Assembly (NCBI GenBank): GCA_028583685.1
Contig: JAMXIF010001183.1
Location: 18,491,914 to 18,555,913, forward strand
Direction of reading: 5' to 3'
Source: Petaurus breviceps papuanus
Taxonomy: Eukaryota > Chordata > Mammalia > Diprotodontia > Petauridae
Length of the DNA stretch: 64,000 nt
Shown: one piece after another, positions 43,336 through 54,563 of the stretch
Layout: each line of letters begins with the position of its first letter
How positions within the stretch are numbered: the first letter of the stretch is position 1
Translations under genes and position numbers: made by a program
Notes under the pieces: model-generated
Told to the model about the DNA's origin: nothing
Database searches by the model: none
The model's input: the letters and a program-made list of their open reading frames with translations, nothing else

Positions 43336-43821
43336 GGGTAAATTTTTTAAAATTTTAAACAAATATAAAATGAGAAAAGAAAAAAAAACATTGTCATGTA
43401 CACATCAGACTGTAAGAGGATTCAATATAAAACAATACATTTCTGTTTCAAGAAAACCTATATAATAAATACTATACATTGTCTTCAAAGTTGCCTAGTT
43501 TTTCTTTGCTTCCTTATTTTTCTTTTGTTCTCTGTGTTGTGCTTTTTACTTTATTTTTTTCCCTTCCCTCCCCCATCACCTGAAAGAAGGGTACAATTAA
43601 GCATCGATACATGTACATATACATAGATATCTATAAACATACATACATACATACATATATGTAAGACTATTCTGTGCTTATTTCCTCCTAGTATCTGTTT
43701 CTCTGAAGGTGGATAGCATCTTCCTTCAAAAGTCCAAGTCTTTCCATGTTTTTCTGAATCAACCAGCTCATCATTTCCTACACCACAGCAATATTCCAAC
43801 CCAATCATATCTTATCTGAGA

Positions 43822-44024
43822 GATTGTCTTCACTTTACTTTTTGCTTTTTGGAGGGGGTAAGGTTGGGCAATTGGGGTTAAGTGACTTGCCCAAGGTCAC
43901 ACAGCTAGTTTGTGTGTGTGTGTGTGTGTGTGTATTAAGGCTGGATTTGAACTCAGGTCCTCCTTACTCCAGAGCCAGTGCTCTATTCACTGCGCTACCT
44001 AGCTGCCCTGATTGTCTTCACTTT
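43822..44024 (-). mobile_element. WSINE-type SINE inside the HAL1-like element
   Basis: Perfect 15-bp duplication gattgtcttcacttt (43,822-43,836 and 44,010-44,024). The internal (GT)n at about 43,911-43,934 replaces part of the core, between 'cacacagctagt' and 'attaaggctggatttga'. Head end 'gcgctacctagctgccc'. Confidence 0.93.
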
Positions 44025-45748
44025 TGATTAAATCTATTTTAGCTTTAACTTTGTCTGAGATCATCATTACCATCCCTGCTTATTATCTTTTACATACTGA
44101 ATTGTACTCCTGCCCTTTATTTTATCTTTGTGTGTGTATCTCTCATTTTTATAACATTTCCTGAAAGCAACATATTGTTGAATTCAAGTTTTTAATCTGC
44201 TATCCACTTCCATTTTATGGGTAAATTTGTTCCATTCACATTCTAAGCTACAATTACTTATGTATTTTCTTCCTTCCTATTTTTCCTCAGTATCCTTCTC
44301 ACCCTATTTACCCTATCCATCCTCACTCTTCTGCTTTACTCCTACCAGATACTTTGCCCTCCTATTCCTTAGCCTACCTACCCCTCTAAAAGTTCTTCCC
44401 TTATCCTCTCCCCCTACCCTATCCCCTTGCCTTCTTATTTCTTTCTGAATATAGAAGACTTTTGTACCCTTCTAGATATATGTTGTTTCCTTTTAACCCA
44501 TTCTTGATGAGAGTAAGATTCTAATGCTACCCACCCTTCCCCCTACTAGCTTCTTCTGTATCAATTTTTCCTTTTATGTCTCATTTGTATGAGATAATTA
44601 CTCCTTTTTAATCTCTCCCTATAGTTTTTTTTAGAATCATACCATGATACTCAACTCAGCCCACACTTTCCTTTCAAAATACCCGAATAATGATGACATT
44701 ACTCATAAGAGTACTGCTAATATTTTTCACATATGCAGAGTAAAAAAGTTGATCTTACTGAGTTCCTTATAATTGGTCTTTAATGCTTACCTTATATTTC
44801 TCCTGTGTATTATTTATTGAATTTTACCTTAAGTTCTGGGGTTTCATCACAAAAACCTAAAAATATTTGAGTTTTTTAAATGTTCATTTTTTTCATTCAG
44901 GATTATACTTAAGTTTCCTGGATAAATTACCCTTGGTTGTAACCCCAGCTCGTTTACTCTACAAAGTAGAGTATTCTAAGACCTAAGATCTTTCAACATA
45001 GTAGCTTCTAGGTCTTGTGTAATCCTTATTATAGCTCCATGACATTTAAATTGCTTTTTTTTTCCCTCTTGTTGCCTCCAATACTTTCTCTTTAACCTAG
45101 GAACTTGGCTATGATATTCCTGTAAATTTTCCTTCTGGAATCTTTTTCAGGTGGTGATCAGTGGATTTTTTCTGTTTCTATTTTGCCTTCTTGTTCTAGA
45201 ACTTCAGGGCAATTTTCCTTGAAGATTTCTTGTAATATTTTACAAGATTCTTTTTCTTTTTTAATTGTAATTTTCAGGTAGTCAGACTATTCTTGTATTA
45301 TTTCTTCTCAATCTGTCCTCGAGATCAATTGATTTTCTGATGAGATGTCTCACTTTCCCTTCTATTTTTTCATTCTTTTGATTTTCTTTTATGATTTCTT
45401 GGTGTCTTAGAGAGTCATTAACTTCCCCTTGCCCATTTTTAGTTTTCAAGGAATTATTTTCTTCCTTAAGTTTTTTTATTCTTTATTTCCAGTTGGTTGA
45501 TTTTCTTTTCATAATTTTCTTGGATTGCTCTTTTTTTAAAGCTAGTTTTTTCTTGATATCTCTTATTTGATTTTTAAAGAGCTTTTTAAGTTCTTCTAAG
45601 AACTCCTTTTGTGCTTGTGACCAGTTGACATTTGTAATTGAAAAAGGAGTGGCTTTTTTAGCTCCATTATCTTTATCTGAATATGAACCTAAATCTTCTC
45701 TATCCCCATAGTAACTATGGTTGGTTTCTCCTTTGCTTACTCATTTAC

Positions 45749-45812
45749 ATCTATCTATCTGTCTGTCTGTCTATAATCTATCTATCTATCCATCCATCCA
45801 TTTATTTATTTA
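45749..45812. repeat. (CTAT)/(CTGT)/(CCAT)/(TTTA) compound microsatellite
   Basis: Four tetranucleotide types in sequence, inside the 5' UTR part of the HAL1-like element. Confidence 0.92.
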
Positions 45813-46663
45813 TGTTTTATTTTGGTTTTAGCAGCTATTATAATTAAGTTGTAGTCCCAAGGTATAGGAAATGATACCCCAAGTTTTAGGTCCTTCTTAC
45901 TGTTATTTTCTAAAGTCTGTTTTGGGCCCAACTTTGGTCTCTCTTCTCTACTCCTAAGCAATAGCTAGGGCTGCCAGCTCACACTGTCCCACACATGATC
46001 TTGTTCCCTATGGTTCCCTCTGGTTGCTGCAAACTACAGTTATTCTCTCTACCCCAGAACTAAAACTAGGGACTCTGCTCTCCTGCAAGTGTCCACAGCC
46101 AACAGGGTCCCTGCTTCTTGATACTGCACTCACCATGTGTGTGCTAGCCCCTTCTCTTAGCAGCCACAGCCCAGGATGCATCTGGTCAGCACAGCTGTGC
46201 TTAGCATCCCTCAACAGTGGAAGGTCCTTCGATCTTTTCCTATTCAGTGGTCAGACCCCTACACTGTCTTCAAGATGATAGTTTCTAAGGCTGAAGCTGC
46301 CTTTCAACCCAGCTGCTCCCGAGGCTGGATGTTTGTTGATTCTGCAGAGTCAGCCCCCGGAGGTGTTTGCCCTTCTCTCTGGCCAAACCTCTACCAATAG
46401 AGGTTGGGTCTTTCCTGGGGTCTTTTTAAATTGTCTTAAGAAGATAACTGTGTTGTGTTTATTTCTGCTGCTAGGAGGTGATTTTTTTTTTTTTTTTTGC
46501 TTTGTGGAGGAAATTTGGAGAGTCACAAGTTTTCTGTCCTACTTTGCCATTTTCCCAAAATCCTCTCTCTATATATTATATGTTAGATATATTATTATAT
46601 TATAGCAAATAAAAGCTAGCTATTATTATTACAAGTATATTGTAGAGTATATAGGCTATTAGT

Positions 46664-46904
46664 TTTTGTTGTTGTTCAGTCATTTTAGTTATGTCCTACT
46701 CTTCATGACCCCATTTGGGATTTTCTTTGCAAAGATACTGGAGTGGTTTGCCATTTCCTTCTCCAGTTCATTTTACAGATGAAGAAACTAAGGTAAGTGA
46801 CTTGCCTAGGGTCACATAGTTAGTAAGTGTCTGAGGTCAAATTTGAACTCAGATCTTTCTGACTCCAGGCTAGTTGCCCTTTCTGCTGTGCCATCTGGCT
46901 GCCC
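46664..46904 (-). mobile_element. MAR1-type CORE-SINE
   Basis: 'ttgttgttgttcagtcattt', 'tgaccccatttgggattttc', 'gatgaagaaactaaggtaag', 'gtgccatctggctgccct'. Full length. Confidence 0.87.
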
Positions 46905-47340
46905 TGGTTTGTTTTCCTTTATTTTCGTTATGTCACTGTCCCGCCCCTTTTCCCTTCATACATCTCTTTGATGATATTTTTTATGCTACTTCCTGAGCAC
47001 AATTCATAGAATCATAGATCCTCTGTTAGTAATATACTTCCGTCTATTCATAGACAGAATGGAAGGGAGTGGAGTGTATTATGTTTAGGAAATTGTTTAG
47101 TTTTACAATTTTCTTTTTTTCTTGTAAACTTGTCAAATATCAATAAATGTGAAAATGTTCTTATACAAAGAAAAACAGAAAATCTGGATTGTCTATGACA
47201 CCATGAATGTAACATACCACTTTGTTAGTTATTTTAGAGTACATATTAAATTTTAACATGGTAGTTGTGACCTTCTTGAAGATAGCTATGTTCTTCTTGT
47301 CTTTCTGCTCTTCCTCATTCTCTTTGTTCTCCTTTCCTCT
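46905..47340. other. no recognised feature
   Basis: AT-rich with no landmark apart from a pyrimidine-rich lead-in to the TTC repeat from about 47,280. Confidence 0.35.
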
Positions 47341-47447
47341 TTCTTCTTCTTCTTCTTCTTCTTCTTCTTCTTCTTCTTCTTCTTCTTCTTCTTCTTCTTC
47401 TTCTTCTTCTTCTTCTTCTTCTTCTTCTTCTTCTTCTTCTTCTTCTT
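47341..47447. repeat. (TTC)n / (GAA)n, 107 bp uninterrupted
   Basis: About 35 pure TTC units. The poly-serine frame it produces is not a gene. Flanked on both sides by pyrimidine-rich sequence, so the whole polypyrimidine tract runs from about 47,288 to 47,470. Confidence 0.98.
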
Positions 47448-47747
47448 TCTTCTCCTCCTTCTTCCCTTTCCACTTTGTGCAATATTTTTAGTGAAATGAA
47501 AACCTAATTTGTAAACATCAGTGACACAATATGACTGTCAGTTGTGGAATACCATAATCTCAGAATCAAAACTGTAGGTCACCCAAAAGACAGTGGGGAG
47601 ATACTACATTGGCAAAGTTATAAATGAACAGTATTGAGTTACCCATGGAACACCTGAAATCCTTTCTTAAAAACCATGCCTTAAACCCAAATCACTCTGG
47701 CTCTCATTGATTGGCCAACAATATATACTAGGTATATATGATATACA

Positions 47748-47826
47748 TGACCCCATTTGGAATTTTCTCTGCAAAGATACTGGAGTCGTTTGCCATTTCC
47801 TTCTCCAGTTCATTTTATAGATGAAG
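47748..47826 (-). mobile_element. MAR1 fragment
   Basis: Only the middle of MAR1 ('catgaccccatttggaattt' to 'ttcattttatagatgaa'). Confidence 0.75.
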
Positions 47827-48097
47827 GTATTAGCCCAAGCCTCAGTTGATCTTTGTTTGGGCCTGATGGCTCAAAGTCAGTGTAAATAGCAACTGCTTTT
47901 TTTTTTTTTTTACCAGAAACCCTCAGGGTCTTTCTCTCCCAGATTGGTTTCTTGGGTTTATTTTTGACTAGGTAAAAGAGGCTATTCTTTGCCTGATTTC
48001 TTACCTAGCCTTAATCATTGAATAGGTATTGTCTCATTCAAACTGAGACCTGGGAAAGACCTTAGCATAAAAAGGTCAAGGTCTCCCACTATATTCT

Positions 48098-48243
48098 GGG
48101 CCATCTCCAGTCATCCTGAGGAGAGAGTGAGACTGATGACTATGCACAGCCCTGCCTCACTTAAATCTAATTCACTTGCAAGTCATGGCATCACCTTCCT
48201 GATGTCATGGTCCTCTTTGAGAACGAAGGACAAACAATAATAG
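48098..48243 (+). mobile_element. RTE-tail-like repeat, 'gggccatctccagtcatcct' type
   Basis: Second copy of the type at 26,555-26,755. It lacks an internal ~45-bp block present there, and ends 'gagaacgaaggacaaacaat'. Confidence 0.6.
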
Positions 48244-49121
48244 GAACTATTAGACAATAAACCTTGTTACCAGCTTACCTCGGATCAGCTGCTTTCCTCC
48301 ACTCCCCTTTATTTTCTCTCCATCCCTCCACTGGGGTGTTGGCCAACAGTGGTAGCTATCTCTCTTCAAGGACAGCCAGGGGACAAAGCACCTCTGACCT
48401 TGATGGAAGACACTAATGCAACGAGTTGGGGCTCAAGCAATGGACTAATTCTTCCCCCTCCCCTTTGCTCCTCTTCCCTAAAACTCAAAAGGAAATCCTA
48501 AATATAGCCACAAACTTTTCAAGTGCTTCACAAGTTGCTTTAAATTCTCATTCAATTAAACCTAATAAATATTTTTAAATGCTTACTATATTTAATGCAC
48601 TATGATAAAGCTTTTATAGAAAGTATTATTAGAAGGAACATTTATACCACTTTCCATGCACAATCATCCTTTAATAGTACAAGTTCATAGAAAGAAGAGA
48701 GTAGACCAAAGTTCTGCTCCAGAAAGGAATATCAGAACAAGGGACTAGAAATTTCAAAGGAATAAATTTAATCTCAACAAAGAGAAGAATTTACTAGCAC
48801 TTTTGAGCTGTCTGAGAGTGAAAGCTACCTTGTTCATTAGAGATCTCCTCTCTCCCTCAAGCTGAACACTTGCTAAAAAATATTGGAGAGAGAATTTCTG
48901 CCCCAGGTAAAGGCTGAACTAGATGGTCTCAGAGGTTCCTTCTGACTCTCAGAATCTATGACTTTATGAAATACACTGTCTAAAAGAGCCAGCAAAGAGG
49001 TAACAACTTTGCACCCAAAGCTATGGGACCACAGAGCTGCTACTTAATTTTTCATGGACATGTTTTCCTTATTAATGTTTGCAAGAAGTTTGGTAGTAGA
49101 AACTAGACCAGTAGAAACTAG
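48244..49121. other. no recognised gene; possible MIR scraps
   Basis: 48,550-48,660 and 48,900-48,970 hold faint SINE-like phrases ('aactagatggtctcagaggt'). Otherwise unassigned. Confidence 0.35.
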
Positions 49122-49396
49122 GCAGCTCAGTGGATAGGGTAACAGACCTGGAATCCAGAAGACCTAAATTCAAATCCAGCCTCAGACACTTCATAGTTGT
49201 GTGACCCTAGGCAAGTGACTTAACCTCTGTTGACCTCAATTTCTCCATCTGTAAAATGGTGATGATAATAGCACCTACCTCCCAGGATTGCTGTGAATGA
49301 GATTTACAATTTTAATTGAATTAAATTAAATGAGATTCCATTTGTAAAATGATTCGCTAACTTTAAAGCAACATATAAATGCTAGCTATTGTTATT
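49122..49396 (+). mobile_element. THER1-type SINE, full length
   Basis: 'aggcagctcagtggataggg', 'gacctaaattcaaatccagc', 'aggcaagtgacttaacctct', 'agcacctacctcccaggatt', and the 3' end 'tataaatgctagctattg'. All parts present. Confidence 0.87.
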
Positions 49397-49404
49397 AGAT
49401 AGTT

Positions 49405-49630
49405 TTCCACAGTGGAAAAAATACTGACTCTGGAGTCAGAGGCCCTACATTCTGATCCTACCTCCAACTGTTGCTGTTGCATGTATAATCTTGGGCAACT
49501 CACTTAAATCCTTTGGGGTTTATTTCCTTTCTGTAAAACCCTTAACTGCTTGGAGCCTCCATTTTTTCCTCCACAAAATAAAAGCATCAGTCAAGATGGT
49601 CTCTGAGGGCCCACTTAGCCCTAGTCTGTG
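49405..49630 (+). mobile_element. THER1/MIR-type SINE
   Basis: 'ccacagtggaaaaaatactg', 'cttgggcaactcacttaaat', 'caagatggtctctgagggcc'. Diverged. Confidence 0.65.
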
Positions 49631-50721
49631 GTTGGCTGGTAGAGCAAGAAGCCTATGGATGTGATGGAGTGGTTTTGACTTAGTGTCACCTGGGATGGTT
49701 TGGTAAAGCATTTGGAATAGGAATGAACCTGCATATAGGATGGTGAAGGTCAGCTCCCCAGGCCCTCTCTCCCCCTGCTCTATATGGAGCCCTGACCTAA
49801 TATTTGTCCATATTCCGTGTTACCAGCATTGGAGACCAGGGATGAAAGGCCATTCACCAGATTTCATCTCTCATGCCACTTACCCAAATTAGCCTCTTCT
49901 GATCTCTCTGTAGTCTTTTCACAATAAAAGGGAGTGAGAGATGGGGGCTGGGGGTGATGGGAGGGTGGAGGAGAAAGGAAAGATTGCTGTTATGGTATGT
50001 CGCAAGCAGACCCAGGAACGCCAGTGTAAGCGGGTCTGTGACAACTTACCGATATAGACCCATGTAGAGATTGTCATCCTGGAGTGTCTCCATTGTAATT
50101 TTCATTTTTTTCCTTCTTATAAACAGCATTTTTCAGGAATAAGAAGTGCTGGAGGAAGGGAGGAGAATTCAGCTAACTTTGCCACTGTTTTCTGAGTGAA
50201 TTTGGAGTGAGTCATAGGGTTCCAGAAAAAAAAAAGGCCAAGAATCTCCAAGATGAATGAAGGTTGCCAATGATGGCATCAGACTAGGACCAGAGCCCAA
50301 ATTCTTGCAAAATTCTTGACTGCATATTTTTAGAATGAAAATATAAAGGGGATAGGGAAACACTTATGAAAGTCCATATTATTAGGAGGCCTAGTGCCCA
50401 GCCTCCCCACCCCACCCCTTTGGAAACAAACTCCAAGGCTAGCTCAGCTGCCCACGATTCAGATACTTTCTACTAGATAGCTCTCATCTTTACTGATGTA
50501 TCCTGGGGTCTGAGGGAGGTTTTGGGGGATTGAGGGGTGATACTAAGAACTAGACTAAAAGCCAAGGTCCTACATATATGTTCTTATAAAATATGATAAC
50601 CATACAAAGGGAGCCATAGAAAGGCCTAAAGCAACGTCCTCAAGTTATAGTCACCACAATCACTCTGGCTCCCTCCAACTTGCTCTCTGTTCTCACACCA
50701 TAAAGTCCTTAAACACTGATT
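49631..50721. other. 1.1 kb without recognised features
   Basis: G-rich run at 49,940-49,980. No repeat, exon or RNA signal I can support. Confidence 0.35.
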
Positions 50722-51325
50722 AACCTCCCCTACTATGTGCCAGGCACTGTATTAAGTGCTGGGAACACAAAAAAAGGTAAAAGACAGCCCTGGTTCTCGA
50801 GGAGCTCACAGTCTAATAGAGAAAACAACGTGCAAACAACCATATACAAATGAGATACCCACAGGATAAATTGGAAACAATCCAATAGAGGGTGGGCAGT
50901 AGAATTAATATCTGGGACTTAAAGAGAGCCAGGAGACAGAGATGAGGAGGAAGAACATTCCAGATACGGGGAATAGCCAGTGAAAATGCCTGGATCCAAA
51001 ATATAGAGCATCTTATTCAAGGAACAAGAAAGCCAGAATCACTGTAAAGGTAGGGGAAGCCAGATTATGAAGGGCTTTGAACATTAAGCAAATTTTTTAT
51101 TTGATCCTGGAGGTAATAGTGAAGTTTATTGAGTAGAGACATCAATATAGTTGTACCTGTGTTTTAGGAAGATCATTTTGACTGGTGAATAGAGAATAGA
51201 CTGGAATGAGAGAGACTTGAGGTAGGCAGACCTACCAGCAGGCTATTGCAACAGTCCAGATGTGAAGTCCAGATGAGATCCTGAACCAGGGTGGTGGCAG
51301 TACCTGAGGGGAGAAAGAGGTATAT
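50722..51325 (+). mobile_element. unassigned ancient repeat, longest copy
   Basis: Starts 'ctactatgtgccaggcactg', 'aagtgctgggaacacaaaaa', 'gaggagctcacagtctaata', then 'gaacattccagatacgggga', 'gccagattatgaagggcttt', 'tttgatcctggaggtaatag' and 'aggctattgcaacagtccag'. About 600 bp; no open frame. The same order appears in shorter copies elsewhere in the window. I cannot name the family. Confidence 0.7.
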
Positions 51326-52034
51326 TCAAGAGATGTTACAAAGCAATAAAATTCTAAACACTAAAAAAAATCTTCAGCATTGATCAGTATCCCTTAGGGA
51401 GGATATATGGAAAGACATGAACAAACTATGGTTGCATAGGATAAAGAAAAAAAAAACATGGATAAGTTGCAAACTGTATCAGTAGAAGGGGTAGTCAAGT
51501 TGATGAGATCATGGATTCATCCAAATATCAAGTCATGTTGATGAGATAATGGATTCATCGAAACTTCATCCAAATAAGCAGACTACAGACTGCTTGGCCA
51601 GATAGAAGAAATAGATGGTGAATTCCTGAGGTGAATCACAAAGCTGGAGGGAAACGTTTGGTCCTTCCCTAGCAATATCCCACTGTTAAAAGACATGCTT
51701 TGATGGATCTGTGATCTCACTGATACTGAAAATCCTTTTAGAGGGGTAGATTATAATCCATCCTTCCTTCTTAACCCTCATTACTCATGACCATAAAGTC
51801 TCCACAAGGGGAAACCCCAATGTGCTATGGATCTTCCTTTAGGCCTCCCAGCTTTTCAAGGGTATGAAGGAGGATAAAGGTTACCTATCTGCCATCCTTC
51901 CCTTTGACATACAACCAGACTGTTTCCTCTTCTAGTCTTATAGTCCTTGGTGTAGCCCATAATTTTCATTTATTGAAGATTGTAATGGTCCATGATTTTT
52001 TGTCATAAAACATCACCAAGGGAATATTGATGTT
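51326..52034. other. unassigned; short internal duplication
   Basis: The phrase 'gagat(c/a)atggattcatc' occurs twice at about 51,505 and 51,543, each after a similar lead-in. No gene. Confidence 0.4.
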
Positions 52035-52194
52035 AAAAAAAAATTATGGTTGGGGCGGCTAGGTGGCTAGAGCACTGGCCCTGGAGTCAGGAGGACCTGG
52101 GTTCAGATCCGGCCTCAGACACAACACAAAAAATAGCCATGTGACCTTGGGCAAGTCACTTAACCCCAATTGCCCTCCAAAAAAAAAATTATGG
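52035..52194 (+). mobile_element. WSINE-type SINE with 15-bp duplication
   Basis: aaaaaaaaattatgg at 52,035-52,049 and 52,180-52,194. Head ggggcggctaggtggct is shortened by a small deletion, then 'gagcactggccctggagtca' and 'gcaagtcacttaacccca'. Confidence 0.9.
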
Positions 52195-52904
52195 GAAGAA
52201 GCTTGGGGTTGTTAAAAGAATTTCCTAAAGACATTCTAGTCCATTTTCCTATGCCTATTCAATCTTAGGCCCATTTCTTGTTCATTCAAAATCTTTCTAA
52301 AAGGTGTGTCCAACTCAAAGGTTAGCTCTCCCATTGTATACAATTGTTCAGACAATAAGCAGTTTTCATTCTACTTGTTTTTTTTTTCTGTGTTCTTGAA
52401 AGTGAATATGGATCTCATTTAAGAGGCTCAGTAGCATTCCAGACTTGATGAAAAATCAGCACCATGCTTTCCACAAATGTGAGTGTCTAAAGGACTTCAC
52501 CAATTATAAGGTATCCCATCCCATTTGGAAACTGACCTGGACCTTCTCGGTGGCAGGGACTCATTTGGCAAGCATATCCCCCTATGCTGTACCTTGCTTA
52601 ATAACAATAATCAAATGATCATTGAAGAAAATTCTCTCTATTGTATCACTGTTGTTTTGTCTTTCAAAGACACTTGCCTTATTATGACACAGGAATGGGA
52701 GACACCAGGTGGGAGGGAAGCCTTTAGGGGAACATTTTGTTCTGCCAACCTTAAATGCTTTTACAAATATTTAGCAAACAATAAGCCCAACAGTACAGAG
52801 TGAGACCCACATTTTCAGACATGATCAATGCAACACAAATTAGTTTTGATTGATACAAAAAGGAGATAATATTTATGATACCTAGGTACAAAGTTTCTAC
52901 CAGT
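52195..52904. other. unique sequence
   Basis: No repeat recognised. A 92-codon plus-strand frame (52,525-52,803) has no recognisable motif. Confidence 0.35.
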
Positions 52905-53061
52905 CATTAAAGAAAATAAGCAGTCTTATTTTATGGAACACTTGGTCATCTTGTATTATGGGGCTACCTCATGTTAATCTGTTTGGAGACATTTTCCATG
53001 AGCCCCACAATACAAGATGACCAAGTGTTTCATAAAATAATGCTGCTTGTTTTTGTTGAAT
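52905..53061. repeat. long inverted repeat (foldback)
   Basis: Left arm about 52,905-52,966 and right arm about 53,000-53,061 are near-perfect complements. The best core is acacttggtcatcttgtatt in the left arm, matched by its complement at about 53,008-53,027. A spacer of about 35 bases separates them, with a 4-base bulge at its edge. No tRNA-like boxes. Confidence 0.92.
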
Positions 53062-53341
53062 GCAGGATAAACTCAGTTCTGCCAATCTTTATTTATCACT
53101 CCAAGGAGAGTCTGCAAACCATCCTTCCTTTTACCTGCAAATTCTCCTAGTCTTCTGTTTTCTCTGACAGTGAAAATATCAAGATTGTGAGTCCTTTCCT
53201 CTAGTAGACAACCTTGTGGATGATTCAAGGTCTGGGACCAACAGTTAAATGAATGTTCAAAGTGGTCTGAAAAATGTGACTCTTGGTATGCTCTCTGCCT
53301 TCCATCATTTTGGGAGTGGAAGGGTGACATTAGGGATTGAG
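53062..53341. other. unique sequence right of the foldback
   Basis: A 94-codon minus-strand frame (53,073-53,357) covers it; no motif recognised, so not called as a gene. Confidence 0.35.
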
Positions 53342-53600
53342 GGTTGTTGTTGTCCAATTACTTGAGTTGTGTCCAATTCTTCATGACCCTTTGTGGGGTT
53401 TTCTTGGTAAAGATACTGGAATGGTTTGCCATTTCCTTCTACAGCTCATTTTATAGATAAGGAAACTGAAACAAACAGGGTTAAGTGACTTTTTCAGGGT
53501 CACACATCTAGTAAGTTCTGAGTCCAGATTTGAATTCATGAGGATGGGTCTTCCTGACTCCAGGCCTGGCACTCTATCCATTGCACTACCTAAATACCCT
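53342..53600 (-). mobile_element. MAR1-type CORE-SINE
   Basis: 'gttgttgttgtccaattact', 'tgtggggttttcttggtaaa', 'gataaggaaactgaaacaaa', 'ttgcactacctaaatacc'. Confidence 0.85.
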
Positions 53601-53764
53601 GCAACAATGCCACAACACTAGTGAAAAGCCTCTTCCTGCTTAACTAAGCTGGACCTCAGAAAACTGAGAGAGCGACTGATAAATTATTGACTTGTTTTGT
53701 TCATAATTTCATTTTTTTAGAAGTTAGAAGAAACACTAAAGAAGGTGCTAATTTGACCTGATTC

Positions 53765-54200
53765 TTAGCAATAGTGACTATTTTCTTCTCCAAGCTCCAC
53801 TCCTAATTCTCTGGACTTTTCCCACAATGCCATAGAAATCTCCTCACCTGGAAGTTCACTCTACCTCTGGTCTTCCCATGCTAGGAGTACACATTGCCCC
53901 TGCAGCCCCTGCCTCTGATTGGTCTATTCTTCCCAGAACCTTCATTTTAGGAAAAATGCACAGGCCAGCCATGTCATCATTCCTCTCTCAGCTCAACAAT
54001 TAACTTTTTCAACTTTCTCTACTCTAACCCTGCATGGGTACCTTATCCCCTCCCCACTTTCAGCTACCTTTTATGTGTTTTCTTCCATTAGAATATAAGC
54101 CCCTTGAGGGCAGGGACTGTCTTTACTACTTGCATATTTAGTCCTGGCACATCAGTAGGCACCACATAAATGCTTATACCTTTTTCTTCCTTCCCTTTTC
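53765..54200 (+). mobile_element. L2 3' part
   Basis: 'gcaatagtgactattttctt' region onward, 'gattggtctattcttcccag', 'agcccc' and 'gagggcagggactgtcttta', then 'cacatcagtaggcaccacat'. Old. Confidence 0.7.
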
Positions 54201-54563
54201 CCCTTATTGTTTATATGTTACTCAAGTTTCTCCTTTCTATCCTAGAGAAACATCCCCCCATGGCAAGATTGGGATAGGGACTGGTCATATAATTTCATAA
54301 ATGTTGAGAATTCCCAGAATTCCCCTCTACCAATTCAGCACCTTCTTTGCCACTTAGAGAGTCTCCTATAGCATGGATAGACTAAGCAACTCTCCCAGGG
54401 TCACCCAAGGATCCAAGATAGAACTTGTATCCAAGTCCTCCTAGTTCTGAAGACAGTTTTTTCTCTATCCATCGTACCAAAGAGAGAAGACATGATAGTT
54501 CAGAAAAACACATCAACCAAGTTCAACCTCATGTGGAGTATTTTACAACTATGGTACCCTAAC
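54201..54563. other. unassigned with SINE-like core
   Basis: 54,340-54,480 may be a reversed SINE core and head ('gactaagcaactctcccagg', 'ccaagtcctcctagttctga'). Otherwise nothing. Confidence 0.4.

Larger units (their letters stand above)
43345..46565 (-). mobile_element. HAL1-like LINE: 5' UTR, ORF1, start of ORF2, L1-like 3' end
   Basis: About 3.2 kb on the minus strand including one later SINE. From the right: a 5' end near 46,565 and 5' UTR to about 45,650. ORF1 follows at about 45,650-44,950, with a coiled-coil-rich stretch (minus-strand codons read KKLFKNQIRDIKKKL) and the L1 RNA-binding signature RRNNTRI followed by LPE near 45,290. Then an inter-ORF spacer. The ORF2 endonuclease start lies at about 44,260-44,030 (NVNGTNLPIK, then CCFQE, then MMISDK). 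After that the sequence goes straight to an L1-like 3' end (43,822-43,345), so the reverse transcriptase region is missing. That layout fits the half-L1 (HAL1) family, moved in trans by L1. ORF1 carries stops and frame shifts, so the copy is dead. Confidence 0.8.

Noticed and set aside
47222-47491. Poly-serine protein
   Set aside because: Translation of the TTC microsatellite.
52525-53357. 92- and 94-codon frames around the foldback as transposon proteins
   Set aside because: No transposase-like motif. The two frames lie on opposite strands outside the inverted repeat.
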